Assembly: GCA_964539025.1 (NCBI GenBank) | Contig: CAZIFA010000005.1 | Coordinates: forward strand, 62,001-126,000 | Source of the DNA: Micavibrio_A sp964539025 | GTDB taxonomy: Bacteria > Pseudomonadota > Alphaproteobacteria > Micavibrionales > Micavibrionaceae | Direction: 5' to 3' | Length of the DNA: 64,000 nucleotides | Shown: one piece after another, positions 52,069 to 61,804 of the stretch | Layout: each line of letters starts with the position of its first letter | How positions within the stretch are numbered: the first letter of the stretch is position 1 | Program-made: the position numbers and the translations under genes | Notes under the pieces: model-generated | Told to the model about the DNA's origin: nothing | The model's database searches: none | The model's input: only the letters and a program-made list of their open reading frames with translations

Positions 52069-54189
52069 CTAAACCTGCCCCAAAGTGCGGATTTTGGACT
52101 TTGGGTGGATTTCGTTCTGGGACATCACGATTGTGCTGGGGCGGAAACGTTCGATCACCGAGCGCACGAAGGGGCGGATGGAGGGTGAGGTGAGGAGCAC
52201 CGGGGTTTCACCGATCGCCATGAATTTATCATACGCTTCGCGCACGGCGGTGATGAAATTTTGCAATTGCGTTGGGGCCATCGCGAGTTGGCGATCTTCG
52301 CCGTCACCCAGAAGAGATTCGCTGAACGCCTGTTCCCATTCCGGCGAGAGCGTGAGCAGCGGGACGAAACCTTGCGCGTTCGTGTTCATGTCGCAAATCT
52401 GGCGGGCGAGGCGGGAGCGAACATGCTCGGTGATATAGGCGATGTTCTTGGTGTAGACGGTGGCTTCGGCAATGCCTTCCAAAATCGTGGGAAGATCGCG
52501 CACAGACACGCGTTCGGCGACGAGATTTTGCAAGATACGCTGCAATCCGCCCACCGTCATGTGGCCTGGAATGACATCGGCGACGAGCTTTTGATATTCC
52601 TTGGGCAGTTCGTCGAGCAGCTTTTGCGTTTCGGCATACGATAACAAATCCGCCATATTGTCTTTGACGAGTTCGGTGATGTGCGTGGTGATAACCGTCG
52701 GTGCATCGACGACGGTGTAGCCTTTGAAATGCGCTTCTTCTCTATATTGTTCGTCGATCCACATGGCTGGCAAGCCGAAGGTTGGCTCTACTGTATTTTC
52801 ACCGGGCAATGTGATCGGCGCGCCGGTTGGGTCCATACACATCAACATGCCTGCGCGCACCTCGCCGCGCCCGGCTTCGATTTCCTTGATCTTCACGAAA
52901 TAGGAATTGGCGGGAAGTTGTAAGTTATCCTGAATGCGCACGGCAGGGAGGACATAGCCCATATCTTCGGCAAGCTGGCGGCGGAGGCCCTTGATCTGGT
53001 CGGTGAGTTTGTTGCCGCCTTCGCCTTGCACGAGAGATAGCAAACCATAACCGAGTTCGAGGCGGATGATATCCATCGCCAGCGCCTTGCTGATCGGTTC
53101 TTCCGCCGGTTTTGCACCGGGTGTGCCGGGCTTGGGTGGAAGCAGGGCTTGCGCTTTTGCTTCCTTCTCAGCTTCCTGACGTTGCCAAGAAACATAAGCG
53201 AGGCCGCCAAAGATCGAACCCATCACGGCGAACGGCGCGAACGGCACGGCGGGAACGGCGGCGATGATGAACATCAACGCGGAAGTCATGGCCATCGCTT
53301 TGGGATGGCGGCTGAACTGGTCGAGCAACGCCTGATCTGCTGTGCCTTCGACGCCAGCTTTAGAAACGAGTAGACCAGCGGAGATGGAAACGATTAGCGC
53401 CGGAACCTGAGAGACGAGTCCTTCGCCGATGGTGAGTACGGTGTAGGTCTCGGCCGCGTCGCCGATGCTCATGCCTTCTTGCACCGTGCCTATGATGATA
53501 CCGCCGATGATGTTGATGAACACGATAAGCAAAGCGGCGATGGCATCGCCGCGCACGAATTTTGCCGCGCCGTCCATGGCGCCGAAGAATCCGCTCTCTT
53601 GTTCCAGTTCCTTACGACGAAGCTTTGCTTCGTCCTCGGTAATGAGCCCCGACGATAAATCGGAATCGATTGCCATCTGTTTGCCGGGCATGGCGTCCAG
53701 TGAGAAACGCGCGGCAACTTCGGCGATACGGCCCGAACCCTTGGTGATGACGACGAAATTGACGATGACGAGGATGGCGAAGACGATACCGCCAACGACG
53801 TAGCTTCCCGAAATAATCAATCCGCCGAAGGCCTGAATGATAGCGCCTGCAGAATCCGTTCCGTCATGCCCGTGCGCCAGAATCAAACGCGTTGCCGCGA
53901 TGTTCAAACCAAGACGCAGCGCGGTGGAGATCAGCAGCACGGTGGGGAAGGTGGAAAATTCCAGCGGCTTTCGAATCGCAAGCGTGAGCATCAAAATGAA
54001 AATCGAAAATAAAATTGATACCGCCAGCCCCATATCCAAAAGCCATGTCGGAATGGGAATCAGCATAAACGTTAAAATGGTAACGAGGCCGATCGCCAGA
54101 ACCACATCCCCGCGCAAGATTCCGCCCAGCGCGCCTCTTGCGGAAGACGCGCCGCTCGGGGCGGCTGGGGTTTGAGCTGGTACGGCCAT
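52069..54189 (-). CDS. flhA: Flagellar export gate protein FlhA
   Basis: 706 aa. Inner-membrane export gate: about eight transmembrane helices in residues 25-345, including the FHIPEP-type signature region, here GSGRIAEVAARFSLDAMPGKQMAIDSDLSSG-like, followed by the cytoplasmic domain that binds FliI/FliJ and chaperones. RRKELEQESGFFGAMDGAAKFVRGDAIA is diagnostic of FlhA. ATG 54189. Upstream interval carries a TTAACGC direct repeat resembling a CtrA site. Confidence 0.97.
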   Translation of the reverse strand: MAVPAQTPAAPSGASSARGALGGILRGDVVLAIGLVTILTFMLIPIPTWLLDMGLAVSILFSIFILMLTLAIRKPLEFSTFPTVLLISTALRLGLNIAATRLILAHGHDGTDSAGAIIQAFGGLIISGSYVVGGIVFAILVIVNFVVITKGSGRIAEVAARFSLDAMPGKQMAIDSDLSSGLITEDEAKLRRKELEQESGFFGAMDGAAKFVRGDAIAALLIVFINIIGGIIIGTVQEGMSIGDAAETYTVLTIGEGLVSQVPALIVSISAGLLVSKAGVEGTADQALLDQFSRHPKAMAMTSALMFIIAAVPAVPFAPFAVMGSIFGGLAYVSWQRQEAEKEAKAQALLPPKPGTPGAKPAEEPISKALAMDIIRLELGYGLLSLVQGEGGNKLTDQIKGLRRQLAEDMGYVLPAVRIQDNLQLPANSYFVKIKEIEAGRGEVRAGMLMCMDPTGAPITLPGENTVEPTFGLPAMWIDEQYREEAHFKGYTVVDAPTVITTHITELVKDNMADLLSYAETQKLLDELPKEYQKLVADVIPGHMTVGGLQRILQNLVAERVSVRDLPTILEGIAEATVYTKNIAYITEHVRSRLARQICDMNTNAQGFVPLLTLSPEWEQAFSESLLGDGEDRQLAMAPTQLQNFITAVREAYDKFMAIGETPVLLTSPSIRPFVRSVIERFRPSTIVMSQNEIHPKSKIRTLGQV

Positions 54190-54270
54190 GAATACTTAAA
54201 AGAATCGCGGGGGTTAGAAGGCTACTGTTGACCCAGTTTAATGTGTAAGCCGTGGAATTGTATAGGGAAT

Positions 54271-54284
54271 TTAACGCCTTTTAA
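54271..54284. promoter_or_regulatory. CtrA-like site upstream of flhA (6-base spacing)
   Basis: TTAACGCCTTTTAACGC: two TTAACGC words ten bases apart, in the divergent region between flhA and the lipoprotein gene, about 85 bases before the flhA start. Spacing is N6 rather than N7. Confidence 0.35.
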
Positions 54285-54477
54285 CGCAGGGGCAGATGAT
54301 ATGGTTAACCCCTGAAAACGCTGGTTTTTCAAATGGTTCAGGGGAAGATGCCGGGAAGAAGCTTTTCAGGCGGGCCGAATAGGCATACAATCTTCGAGGA
54401 AACAAAGCTTGCCATTTGCGATAACGTCTAGTAGTTATAGAAAATATTTTTTAAGCATTAGCCAAGGGGATTTTGTT

Positions 54478-55482
54478 ATGAGAACAGCTTTCGTCGTCAC
54501 GCTTTTCGCCGCCACGTCGCTATTTTTGGGTGCCTGCAGCCATTATAGCGATGATCTGGCTTCTCTCGACAACGCCATGAAAGCCAAACCACAGCCCGTT
54601 ATGGCCGCAGCCACCGCAACACCGCAGGAAATTGCGCCAGCCGCCGGAGCGGGGGCCGTTGCCGTTCCTGCAGTTCCGATGAACGATTATCTGGCCCGCG
54701 ATTATTACGATCTGGCCAAGTATGAGAACGACAAGGCGTATGATTACAAAGCCTCCAAGATTTACACGGAAAAAGCCATGATCGCCGCGAAAGGCGAGCG
54801 TGTTATGCCTTCCGCTATTTCGTCTTACGATCTTCCCGATGAACGCGTGGCCGAATTGACCGAAGCGCGCAAACGTCTGGCGATCGCCCTCACCGAACAA
54901 TCCGTGCCGGAAAATCAGCAGGCTCTCGCCAAGGCGCAGACAGGTTTTGATTGCTGGCTGGAGCGTGCGGAAGAAGCCGATAAAGAATCTCATTATGCAG
55001 ACTGCAAGGCGCAGTTCGAACAATCGATGGCGTCCTTGATGATGCCCGCCGCCGGATCTGTTGAAACGCCTGCTCCCACTGCTCCTGCCGTTGTAGCCAG
55101 CATACCTCCCAGCACAGTAGAGCGCACGACGACTGTGTATGATATAAAGTTTGTGAGGATGGGCGCCGTGCCAGATGATGCTTCTAGAAAGTACATCGAT
55201 CATATCGCACAGACACTTAATGCGCCGGAAAACGCCGTGCTGAAAGTCGCTGTGACCGCGCCCGCCGGTGATGTAGGAACGGCCCGCGCCAATTCGGTGC
55301 GTCAGTCGCTGATCATCAAGGGCGTTGCCCCGGCCCGCATTTCTGTGACCGCGCCGTCCGCTGGGTCCGCAGATGAAGGCGTGAAAGTCGCCATCATCGG
55401 TGCGCAGCCGCAACAGATTCAACCGCAACCGTATGCGCAACAACCCGCTCCGGCTGCGATTGTTCCGTCGGCCGGGAACTGA
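54478..55482 (+). CDS. Lipoprotein with degenerate OmpA-like C-terminal domain
   Basis: 334 aa from ATG 54478 (MRTAFVVTLFAATSLFLGACSHY). The lipobox LGAC gives a lipid-anchored outer or inner membrane protein. An Ala/Pro linker, a helical segment (DYLARDYYDLAKYENDKAYDYKASKIYTEKAM), and a C-terminal part at about 235-315 with NSVRQSLIIKGVAPARISV resemble the OmpA peptidoglycan-binding fold, although the key Asp/Arg are not clear. Its stop overlaps the next start (TGATG). Function unknown. Confidence 0.8.
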   Translation: MRTAFVVTLFAATSLFLGACSHYSDDLASLDNAMKAKPQPVMAAATATPQEIAPAAGAGAVAVPAVPMNDYLARDYYDLAKYENDKAYDYKASKIYTEKAMIAAKGERVMPSAISSYDLPDERVAELTEARKRLAIALTEQSVPENQQALAKAQTGFDCWLERAEEADKESHYADCKAQFEQSMASLMMPAAGSVETPAPTAPAVVASIPPSTVERTTTVYDIKFVRMGAVPDDASRKYIDHIAQTLNAPENAVLKVAVTAPAGDVGTARANSVRQSLIIKGVAPARISVTAPSAGSADEGVKVAIIGAQPQQIQPQPYAQQPAPAAIVPSAGN

Positions 55483-56306
55483 TGAAGGGTTTTTCTATCC
55501 TTTCATGTGTTGCGGTCGTTTTGTTTTCCTTTCCGGCTTATGCAGCGGATGAACCCACCTATGATCGTGTTTTGAAAACGGGTGAGTTGCGCTGCGGCTA
55601 TATAAACTGGAACCCTTATTACATTGCCGATCCCAACAATCCTGAAAAACGTAGCGGCGTGAATGTCGAAATCACGCAAGCAGTTGGAAAAATCCTGGGC
55701 CTGAAAATTATATGGGCGGAAGAAACAGGGTGGGGGACGTTTGCCGAAGGGCTGCGTGCGGGTAGATTCGATGCACTGTGCACTTCCGTCTGGCCCGACG
55801 CCGCGAAGATAAAAAACCTTTCACTGAGCGATCCCATGTTTTACGACACGCTCTATCCCTATGTGCGGGCGGATGAGGCTCGATTTAAAGACAAGGACAG
55901 CCTCGATAAACCGGAAGTAAAAGTTGCGGCTATCGAAGGCGGTCCATCATACGAAATTGCCCAGAACGCTTTTCCGCACGCGACGCTTGTCGGGATTGCG
56001 CCCAACGTGCCTACCGCCGATTTCTTTTTGACCGTTGCAACGAAAAAGGCGGATGTGCTTATTACCAGTCCTAGCGAGTTTCAGGCCTTTGCGGACAATA
56101 ATCCCGGTAAACTAAAACGACTGGAGAAGTCGAAACCTGTGCGCGTTATGCCGATGTTGATGAGCTTCGGGCCTGACAACGACGCTTTGCGCAATCGTGT
56201 CAATTTTGCCCTGCAGATGATGATCGATAACGGCGATATGGACCGCATCGTTCAAAAATATTCAAAGGATTATGTGCTTAGAACCCCGGCGCATGATTTG
56301 AAATAG
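55482..56306 (+). CDS. Family 3 extracellular solute-binding protein
   Basis: 274 aa with a cleavable signal peptide (FSILSCVAVVLFSFPAYAAD). SBP_bac_3-type: GELRCGYINWNPYYIADPN, SGVNVEITQAVGKILGLKIIWAEETGWGTFAEGLRAGRFDALC, and a C-terminal MMIDNGDMDRIVQKYSKDY. Such proteins capture amino acids or sense them. No transporter partner lies nearby; coupled to the upstream lipoprotein gene. Confidence 0.88.
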   Translation: MKGFSILSCVAVVLFSFPAYAADEPTYDRVLKTGELRCGYINWNPYYIADPNNPEKRSGVNVEITQAVGKILGLKIIWAEETGWGTFAEGLRAGRFDALCTSVWPDAAKIKNLSLSDPMFYDTLYPYVRADEARFKDKDSLDKPEVKVAAIEGGPSYEIAQNAFPHATLVGIAPNVPTADFFLTVATKKADVLITSPSEFQAFADNNPGKLKRLEKSKPVRVMPMLMSFGPDNDALRNRVNFALQMMIDNGDMDRIVQKYSKDYVLRTPAHDLK

Positions 56307-56310
56307 GGAA

Positions 56311-57702
56311 CTAAATTCCGCCGCCGACAGCGGGGGGGACTTCAACGCCTTCATCTTTATACTGCGCGAGCTTGTTGCGCAGGGTGCGGATGGAAATGCC
56401 CAGGATGTTTGCGGCGTGCGTGCGATTGCCGAGGCAATGCCCCAGCGTATCGATGATCATATCGCGCTCGACATCGGCAATCGTACGACCGATCAGGCTT
56501 TCGACAACACCTGCGTTTTTAACGGCAGATGCGCCACCAACGCCGGATGGGTCGGGGGCTTTGCCGGGGCTAGCTGCGCTGGAAGAATTGCCCGAGGTGA
56601 AAGCACTTTCCTGTAAGTGAATGGCATCGGCTTCCATCTCGTTTTCAAGGCTCATTAAAATCGCGCGGTGCATGGTGTTTTCCAGTTCGCGGATATTCCC
56701 ACGCCAATTATAGGCGGTGAGTTTCTTCTGAGCGTCTTTGGAAATCTTTTTCTTAGGCACGCCGTTGGCGTCCGCGTATTTGTCGCTGAAAAATTGCGCG
56801 AGGACGAGGATATCACCGGGGCGTTCGCGCAAAGCTGGCAACTTGATGTTCACGACGTTCAGGCGGAAATAAAGATCTTCCCTGAATTCGCCTTTTTGCA
56901 CGGATTGTTCGAGGTTGCGGTTGGATGTTGCGAGGATGCGCACATCCACTTTCACGGCGTCGTTCGATCCGATGCGCGTAATTTCCTTTTCCTGAATGGC
57001 GCGGAGCAGTTTCGCCTGTAACAACGGGTGCATTTCCGAGACTTCGTCGAGCAGCAATGTACCGCCGCTGGATTCTTCGAACTTGCCGATACGGCGGGCA
57101 TTTGCGCCGGTGAACGCGCCCTTTTCATGGCCGAATAATTCGGATTCCAGCAAGTTTTCGGGGATCGCTGCGCAATTGACCGCGATGAACGGGCCATCTT
57201 TGCGTTTGGATTTCTTGTGCATGTAACGCGACATGATCTCTTTGCCTGTGCCGGATTCACCGGTGATAAGGACGGTGGCTTCGGATGGCGCAATCTTGTC
57301 GGCGAGTTTCAAAACATTCTGCATCGCAATGTCGTTCGCGATCATACTCGAAGGATCTTCGGTTACAGCTTCCAAAACGGCGGCGATCAGTTCCGCATCG
57401 GGCGGAAGAGGGACGTATTCTTTCGCGCCATCCTGAATGGCTTTGACGGCGGTGCGCGCATCCGATCCTATGCCGCAGGCGACGACGGGAACGGCGAGAC
57501 GATTTTCTTCGAGCGCCTTGACGAACGGGCCGATCTTTTGTTTGACGTCGCACATAACGACATCCGCGCCCTTGCCGTTGAGCAACGCGCCAAGCGCTTC
57601 TTGCGTGTCTTCACAATGAATGACTTTCGCGCCTTTTTGCAGGGCAATTTTGCCCGCGACGCTGATATAGCCTTCGAGATGTCCGACGATCATTAAACGC
57701 AT
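56311..57702 (-). CDS. flbD: Sigma-54-dependent flagellar regulator FlbD
   Basis: 463 aa. N-terminal receiver-like domain lacks the usual acidic pair (starts MRLMIVGHLEG) but keeps an Asp in VVMCDVK. The AAA+ domain has Walker A ITGESGTGKEIMSRY, HEKGAFTGANARRIG (sigma-54 contact), and FREDLYFRLNVVNIKLPALRERPGDI. A Fis-type HTH ends it (NRTHAANILGISIRTLRNKLAQYKDEG). Turns on late flagellar genes with sigma-54. Last gene of the fliF operon, as in Caulobacter. Confidence 0.94.
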   Translation of the reverse strand: MRLMIVGHLEGYISVAGKIALQKGAKVIHCEDTQEALGALLNGKGADVVMCDVKQKIGPFVKALEENRLAVPVVACGIGSDARTAVKAIQDGAKEYVPLPPDAELIAAVLEAVTEDPSSMIANDIAMQNVLKLADKIAPSEATVLITGESGTGKEIMSRYMHKKSKRKDGPFIAVNCAAIPENLLESELFGHEKGAFTGANARRIGKFEESSGGTLLLDEVSEMHPLLQAKLLRAIQEKEITRIGSNDAVKVDVRILATSNRNLEQSVQKGEFREDLYFRLNVVNIKLPALRERPGDILVLAQFFSDKYADANGVPKKKISKDAQKKLTAYNWRGNIRELENTMHRAILMSLENEMEADAIHLQESAFTSGNSSSAASPGKAPDPSGVGGASAVKNAGVVESLIGRTIADVERDMIIDTLGHCLGNRTHAANILGISIRTLRNKLAQYKDEGVEVPPAVGGGI

Positions 57703-57730
57703 GGTAGGGTAGTCCTGTCAGTTCGGAAAA

Positions 57731-58078
57731 TTAAGTTCGGTCGGATTTAACAATCTCTGTCATCGTCACGCCGAGCTTGTCTTCGACGACCACGACTTCG
57801 CCGCGGGCGACAAGGCGGTTGTTGACGTAGATGTCGATAGCTTCGCCGACTTTACGATCAAGTTCGACAACAGCGCCGCGTCCCAGTTTCAGCAACTGGC
57901 TGACCTGCATGGTGGAACGGCCCAGCACGGCGGAAATCTGGACGGGAATGTCATAGATGGCCGAAACGTCGTTCGCCATCGGCTCACCGATCGGCCATTC
58001 GCGTTCTGCCTCGCGCGCGCCTTCGGCTTCGGAAATCTGGTTATAGGACAGGTCTTTTTCCTGTGTGTCGTCACTCAT
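57731..58078 (-). CDS. fliN: Flagellar motor switch protein FliN
   Basis: 115 aa. SpoA/FliN domain: IYDIPVQISAVLGRSTMQVSQLLKLGRGAVVELDRKVGEAIDIYVNNRLVARGEVVVVEDKLGVTMTEIV fills residues 40-115; an acidic N-terminal tail precedes it. Part of the C-ring that binds CheY-P and the export machinery. The start overlaps the fliH stop by eight bases. Confidence 0.95.
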   Translation of the reverse strand: MSDDTQEKDLSYNQISEAEGAREAEREWPIGEPMANDVSAIYDIPVQISAVLGRSTMQVSQLLKLGRGAVVELDRKVGEAIDIYVNNRLVARGEVVVVEDKLGVTMTEIVKSDRT

Positions 58079-58817
58079 CGTTTTTCTCCGTCGTTGGCTT
58101 GGGCGGTTTTACCGATTCGGCCTTGCTCTTTAATGATACATCACTCCGGGCCGGTTCACTATCGTCCAATTCCGGGGTTTGCGGCACGGAAGCCCCAAAA
58201 AGCGCCTCGATATTGCGCCTTATATCCCGGGCGGTACGGACGGAATCCCGCACGGCGCCGCCGTCAGACCATTCCAGCGTGCAATCGCCAAAGCCCAGAT
58301 CGGGGTCTTCGGTCGCCTGCCAGAGGACGGCTTCGTGTTCATTCGCCCGGATGCGGGTGATCAAAACCTCGATTTCTGATTTCAGGCCCACAGGTACATT
58401 TATTGTAATTGTCTTTGTTTTTCTGTGGGCTGTAAGTGTCTGTTCAATTATTTTGTGAACTTCGTCATGCCCCAGTTTTTCATTCAGCGTGGGGTAGAGC
58501 ACGTCCAGCGAGGCGATGGCGAGCTTCAGCGCCTCTTTTTCAAAGATATTTTCCCGCAAGGTTTCGGCCGCGAACAGGTGGGAGAAATTCTCGGCGATGG
58601 CACTTAAAAGCTGAGCCACGTGCTGTTCACGGGATTCGATCTGTTCTTTTTGTCCCTGCTGGCGTCCTTGTTCGAAGGCGATGTCCTTTGCGGCGGCTAG
58701 CTCTTCTTCGGAAAATGTCGGCGGAGGCGGCGGCAGATTCTCATCGATTTCCTCCTTCGGCGGGGCGTCGAAGATATTTACGTCGAAGAGGAATTTGCGC
58801 TCTGGTTCCATAGCCAT
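58071..58817 (-). CDS. fliH: Flagellar assembly protein FliH/FlbE
   Basis: 248 aa. N-terminal acidic and Pro-rich (ENLPPPPPTFSEEEL), then a long helix with AFEQGRQQGQKEQIESREQHVAQLL, and a C-terminal half resembling FliH/V-ATPase E-type stator (VLWQATEDPDLGFGDCTLEW). It regulates the FliI ATPase and docks it to the C-ring. Position between fliG and fliN matches flbE in Caulobacter. ATG 58817, with a second Met at residue 3. Confidence 0.82.
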   Translation of the reverse strand: MAMEPERKFLFDVNIFDAPPKEEIDENLPPPPPTFSEEELAAAKDIAFEQGRQQGQKEQIESREQHVAQLLSAIAENFSHLFAAETLRENIFEKEALKLAIASLDVLYPTLNEKLGHDEVHKIIEQTLTAHRKTKTITINVPVGLKSEIEVLITRIRANEHEAVLWQATEDPDLGFGDCTLEWSDGGAVRDSVRTARDIRRNIEALFGASVPQTPELDDSEPARSDVSLKSKAESVKPPKPTTEKNDE

Positions 58818-58853
58818 ACAATATTGTACTTTCTAACGTCCGATAAAGGGGGC

Positions 58854-59879
58854 TTAGTAAATAAGCTCGTCCTCCTCGTTGCCGGACGCAATGGTAATTT
58901 CGCCACGCGCTTCGAGATCCTTGGCAACGCCGACGATGTGAAGCTGTGCCTCTTCCACATCCTTGAGGCGGACAGGCCCCATCGCGGCCATGTCCTCGCG
59001 CATGATTTTTGCGGCCCGTTCCGACATGTTGGAAAAGAACAGATCGCGCAAAGTTTCCGTCGCGCCTTTGAGGGCGGGTGGGAGTTTTTCCTTGTCGGCC
59101 GCACGAATGATCGCCTGAATGCCTTGGGGCGTGATTTTCTGAAGATCTTCGAACGTGAACATGAGCGAGCGGATTTTCTCGGCGCTTTCCGGCACGGTCT
59201 TTTCCAGCGCATCCATAAATTTTGCTTCGGCGGCACGGTCGAGATTGTTGAAAATTTCAGCCATATGTTCGTGGGAATCGCGGCGTGACTGACGCGAGAG
59301 GTTCGACATGAATTCCTGACGCAGTGTTTTTTCGACGTCTTCAAGAACTTCTTTTTGAACCGCCTCCATGCGGAGCATGCGGTGAATGACTTCGAGCGCG
59401 AAACTTTCCGGGAGCAGGGCGAGGACTTTCCCTGCATGGTCCGTCGTAATTTTCGACATGACGACGGCGACGGTCTGGGGATATTCTTTTTGCAGGAAGT
59501 TGGCGAGGATTTCCTCGTTCACGTTAGCGAGTTTCTCCCACATGGTGCGACCGGCGGGACCACGGATCTCTTCCATGATCTGGTCTATCTTGTCCTTGCT
59601 CATCCCGGCCTTAATCAGCATCCGTTCGGTGGATTCTTGGCTTCCGACCAGCGATCCTGATGAACTCATTTGTTCCGCGAAATCAACGAACAGGCGTTCG
59701 ACGACGTTGGCATTGACCTTGCCAAGTGTCGCCATGGTTTGCGAGAGTTCGAGGATTTCCTCATCATCCATATGTTCGAATATCTTGGCGGTATATTCCT
59801 CGCCGAGCGCGAGCATGAAGATCGCGGCTTTTTCGACCCCCGTCAGCGTCCTGTAATCTTCCCTGATCCGCATTGCCAT
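58854..59879 (-). CDS. fliG: Flagellar motor switch protein FliG
   Basis: 341 aa. N-domain (LTGVEKAAIFMLALGEEYTAKIFEHM) binds FliF. Middle domain with EHPQ-like region reading LANVNEEILANFLQKEYPQT. C-domain with the charged torque helix (IRSLMFTFEDLQKITPQGIQAIIRAADKEKL). It transmits torque and CheY signals in the C-ring. Twenty bases after fliF, with GGAG before ATG 59879. Confidence 0.97.
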   Translation of the reverse strand: MAMRIREDYRTLTGVEKAAIFMLALGEEYTAKIFEHMDDEEILELSQTMATLGKVNANVVERLFVDFAEQMSSSGSLVGSQESTERMLIKAGMSKDKIDQIMEEIRGPAGRTMWEKLANVNEEILANFLQKEYPQTVAVVMSKITTDHAGKVLALLPESFALEVIHRMLRMEAVQKEVLEDVEKTLRQEFMSNLSRQSRRDSHEHMAEIFNNLDRAAEAKFMDALEKTVPESAEKIRSLMFTFEDLQKITPQGIQAIIRAADKEKLPPALKGATETLRDLFFSNMSERAAKIMREDMAAMGPVRLKDVEEAQLHIVGVAKDLEARGEITIASGNEEDELIY

Positions 59880-59899
59880 GTGAGAATATTACTCCGTCA

Positions 59900-61543
59900 T
59901 CAATCTTGCGTCATCCAACTGCGGATAACGGAAACGGTTTCGGTCGGATAGGCATCGACAATGTCCTCGACCTTCTTGACCGAAGAAGCCTTCACCTTGC
60001 CCTCGACCTTTTGCACGTCAATCATGCTGTTGCTATCTTCTTCCTCCAGATTAGCGGGTTCGAACTCCTGGCTCGGCCCCTCCAAGGCTGGCGGGCGTGG
60101 CATAGAGGCGATCAGATCGGCTTCGGTTTCTTCGTCCAGTCCTGTGCCGCCTTCCGTTGTAAGCAGGCGGCCGACCATCGGTTGCAGGACCAGCAGGATG
60201 ACAAGGACGATCATGACGGCGACGGTAATGACTTCGGCGACATCCAGAAGTTTGTTTTTGTCAAAACCGAAGAATGTGTTGTCGGGGAGGTCTTCGCTTG
60301 TGTCGATTTCGGCGAAGGGCATATTCACGACCTCAAGCGTGTCGCCGCGTTCTGAATCGAATCCTATGGCGGAGCGGACGAGGGCGGCTATCTTGTCTAT
60401 TTCAGCATCCGGGCGAGGCTCATATGCTTTGGTGCCGTCTTCGTTGGTCTTATATGTGCCATCCACCAGAACGGCAACGGAAAGGCGTTTTATCTCTCCA
60501 CCCTCGCGTATCGTGTTGCGCACGGTCTTACCAATCTCATAATTGGTGGTTTCTTCTGTGCGATTACTTGTGGAGGTAGGTGTTGCCTCACCCATGACAT
60601 CGCCGCCGACGCCGGGCAGGTTGTTTTCAACCGAAACATTCTCGTTTGTATCCGCATCTGTTTCTTTCGCGCCTTCTTCTACCGTTTGCGTGGATCTCGC
60701 GACCTGTTGTTCCGGGTTATACAATTCTTCGGCCGTGGAGACGCGATCGTAATTTAATTCCGCGGAAACCGATGCGCGCACCTTGCCGTAACCGACTGTG
60801 CGGCCGACGAGGTCTTCGATGGTTTGGATTAGGCGTTGCTCTTGTTTTATCCGCATTTCATCGGCCTTCATTGAAGCCTGATCGCCTTCGGCATCGCCGC
60901 CTCGCGCCAGCAATGTTCCGTTCTGATCGATGATGGATACCGCTTCCATTTTTAATTCGGGAACCGCGCTAGCGACAAGCGATTGAATGGCGGCGATCTG
61001 TTCACGCTCAATGCGTTTTCCGGCGCGAAGTTGAACCGCGACGCTGGCCGATGCGGGGCGGGATTCCCGTGCAAACAATTCACGTTGCGGCAGAACCAGG
61101 TGAACGCGCGCGCTGCGGACCGGGTCGAGCGAGCTGATCGTACGGGCTAGTTCGCCTTCGAGGGCACGCATGGCGTTGATGTTCTGCACAGCATTCGTCG
61201 TGCCGAAGCCGCTTTGCTTATCAAACAATTCGTATCCCATCGATCCGCCGTTGGGAATGCCGGCCTCTGCGAGTAGCATACGCGCGCGCCCGACTTCGGT
61301 GTCAGGCACCTGTACGCGTGTACCATCAGCGGACACTTCATACGGAGTCTGCACTTCTTCGAGCTTGGCGGCGATGGCACCGGAATCCATGCTGGATAGA
61401 TCGCTGTATAAGAGTTTCATTTCGGTAGAAGAGATACGCAAAGATACAAAAATAAAAAAGATCATCAGGCCGAGCAGAACCGAACCCATGATGGCCAGAC
61501 GGGCAGGGCCTAATTGCTTTAATGTTTCCAGAAAGCTGTTCAC
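59900..61543 (-). CDS. fliF: Flagellar MS-ring protein FliF
   Basis: 547 aa. Start codon is GTG (61543). N-terminal membrane helix (RLAIMGSVLLGLMIFFIFVSL), periplasmic ring-building domains with MGYELFDKQSGFGTTNAVQNIN and RVHLVLPQRELF, second membrane helix (ITVAVMIVLVILLVL) and a C-terminal cytoplasmic tail for FliG (MIDVQKVEGKVKASSVKKVEDIVDAYP). First gene of the fliF-fliG-fliH-fliN-flbD operon. Confidence 0.97.
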   Translation of the reverse strand: MNSFLETLKQLGPARLAIMGSVLLGLMIFFIFVSLRISSTEMKLLYSDLSSMDSGAIAAKLEEVQTPYEVSADGTRVQVPDTEVGRARMLLAEAGIPNGGSMGYELFDKQSGFGTTNAVQNINAMRALEGELARTISSLDPVRSARVHLVLPQRELFARESRPASASVAVQLRAGKRIEREQIAAIQSLVASAVPELKMEAVSIIDQNGTLLARGGDAEGDQASMKADEMRIKQEQRLIQTIEDLVGRTVGYGKVRASVSAELNYDRVSTAEELYNPEQQVARSTQTVEEGAKETDADTNENVSVENNLPGVGGDVMGEATPTSTSNRTEETTNYEIGKTVRNTIREGGEIKRLSVAVLVDGTYKTNEDGTKAYEPRPDAEIDKIAALVRSAIGFDSERGDTLEVVNMPFAEIDTSEDLPDNTFFGFDKNKLLDVAEVITVAVMIVLVILLVLQPMVGRLLTTEGGTGLDEETEADLIASMPRPPALEGPSQEFEPANLEEEDSNSMIDVQKVEGKVKASSVKKVEDIVDAYPTETVSVIRSWMTQD

Positions 61544-61804
61544 GTGTCTAAAACCTGTCTAGTTACCCTATTGTCTCATGACCGTCCGCATCGCTGGAAA
61601 ACCCCAAGGAGGGCGGGGCGCAAGGCGAAATCATATATTGTTTTCCCTAGCCGAGCCACCCGAGCGGGCGAATCGGCAGGTCATTCATTAACTATTATAA
61701 ACTTTTTTGGCGGGATTTTCCATGGCCGATCTTGCCCGAGTCGTTTCTAGCCCGGGCGGGGCTTTTGGCTTTTTCTTCAAGAGGCTAGGTGCAGGCCGTT
61801 GGTT
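61544..61804. other. fliF-sciP interval
   Basis: 261 bases with no credible gene; a plus-strand open frame from 61722 has protein-unlike composition and no upstream ribosome-binding site. A single GTTAATGA word and AT-rich patch (61685-61712) could belong to the fliF promoter, but no complete CtrA or sigma-70 site is visible. Confidence 0.4.

Noticed and set aside
54520..55443. 307 aa minus-strand frame opposite the lipoprotein gene
   Set aside because: Gly/Arg/His-rich antisense of an Ala/Pro-rich coding region; the plus frame has a lipobox and coupled neighbour.
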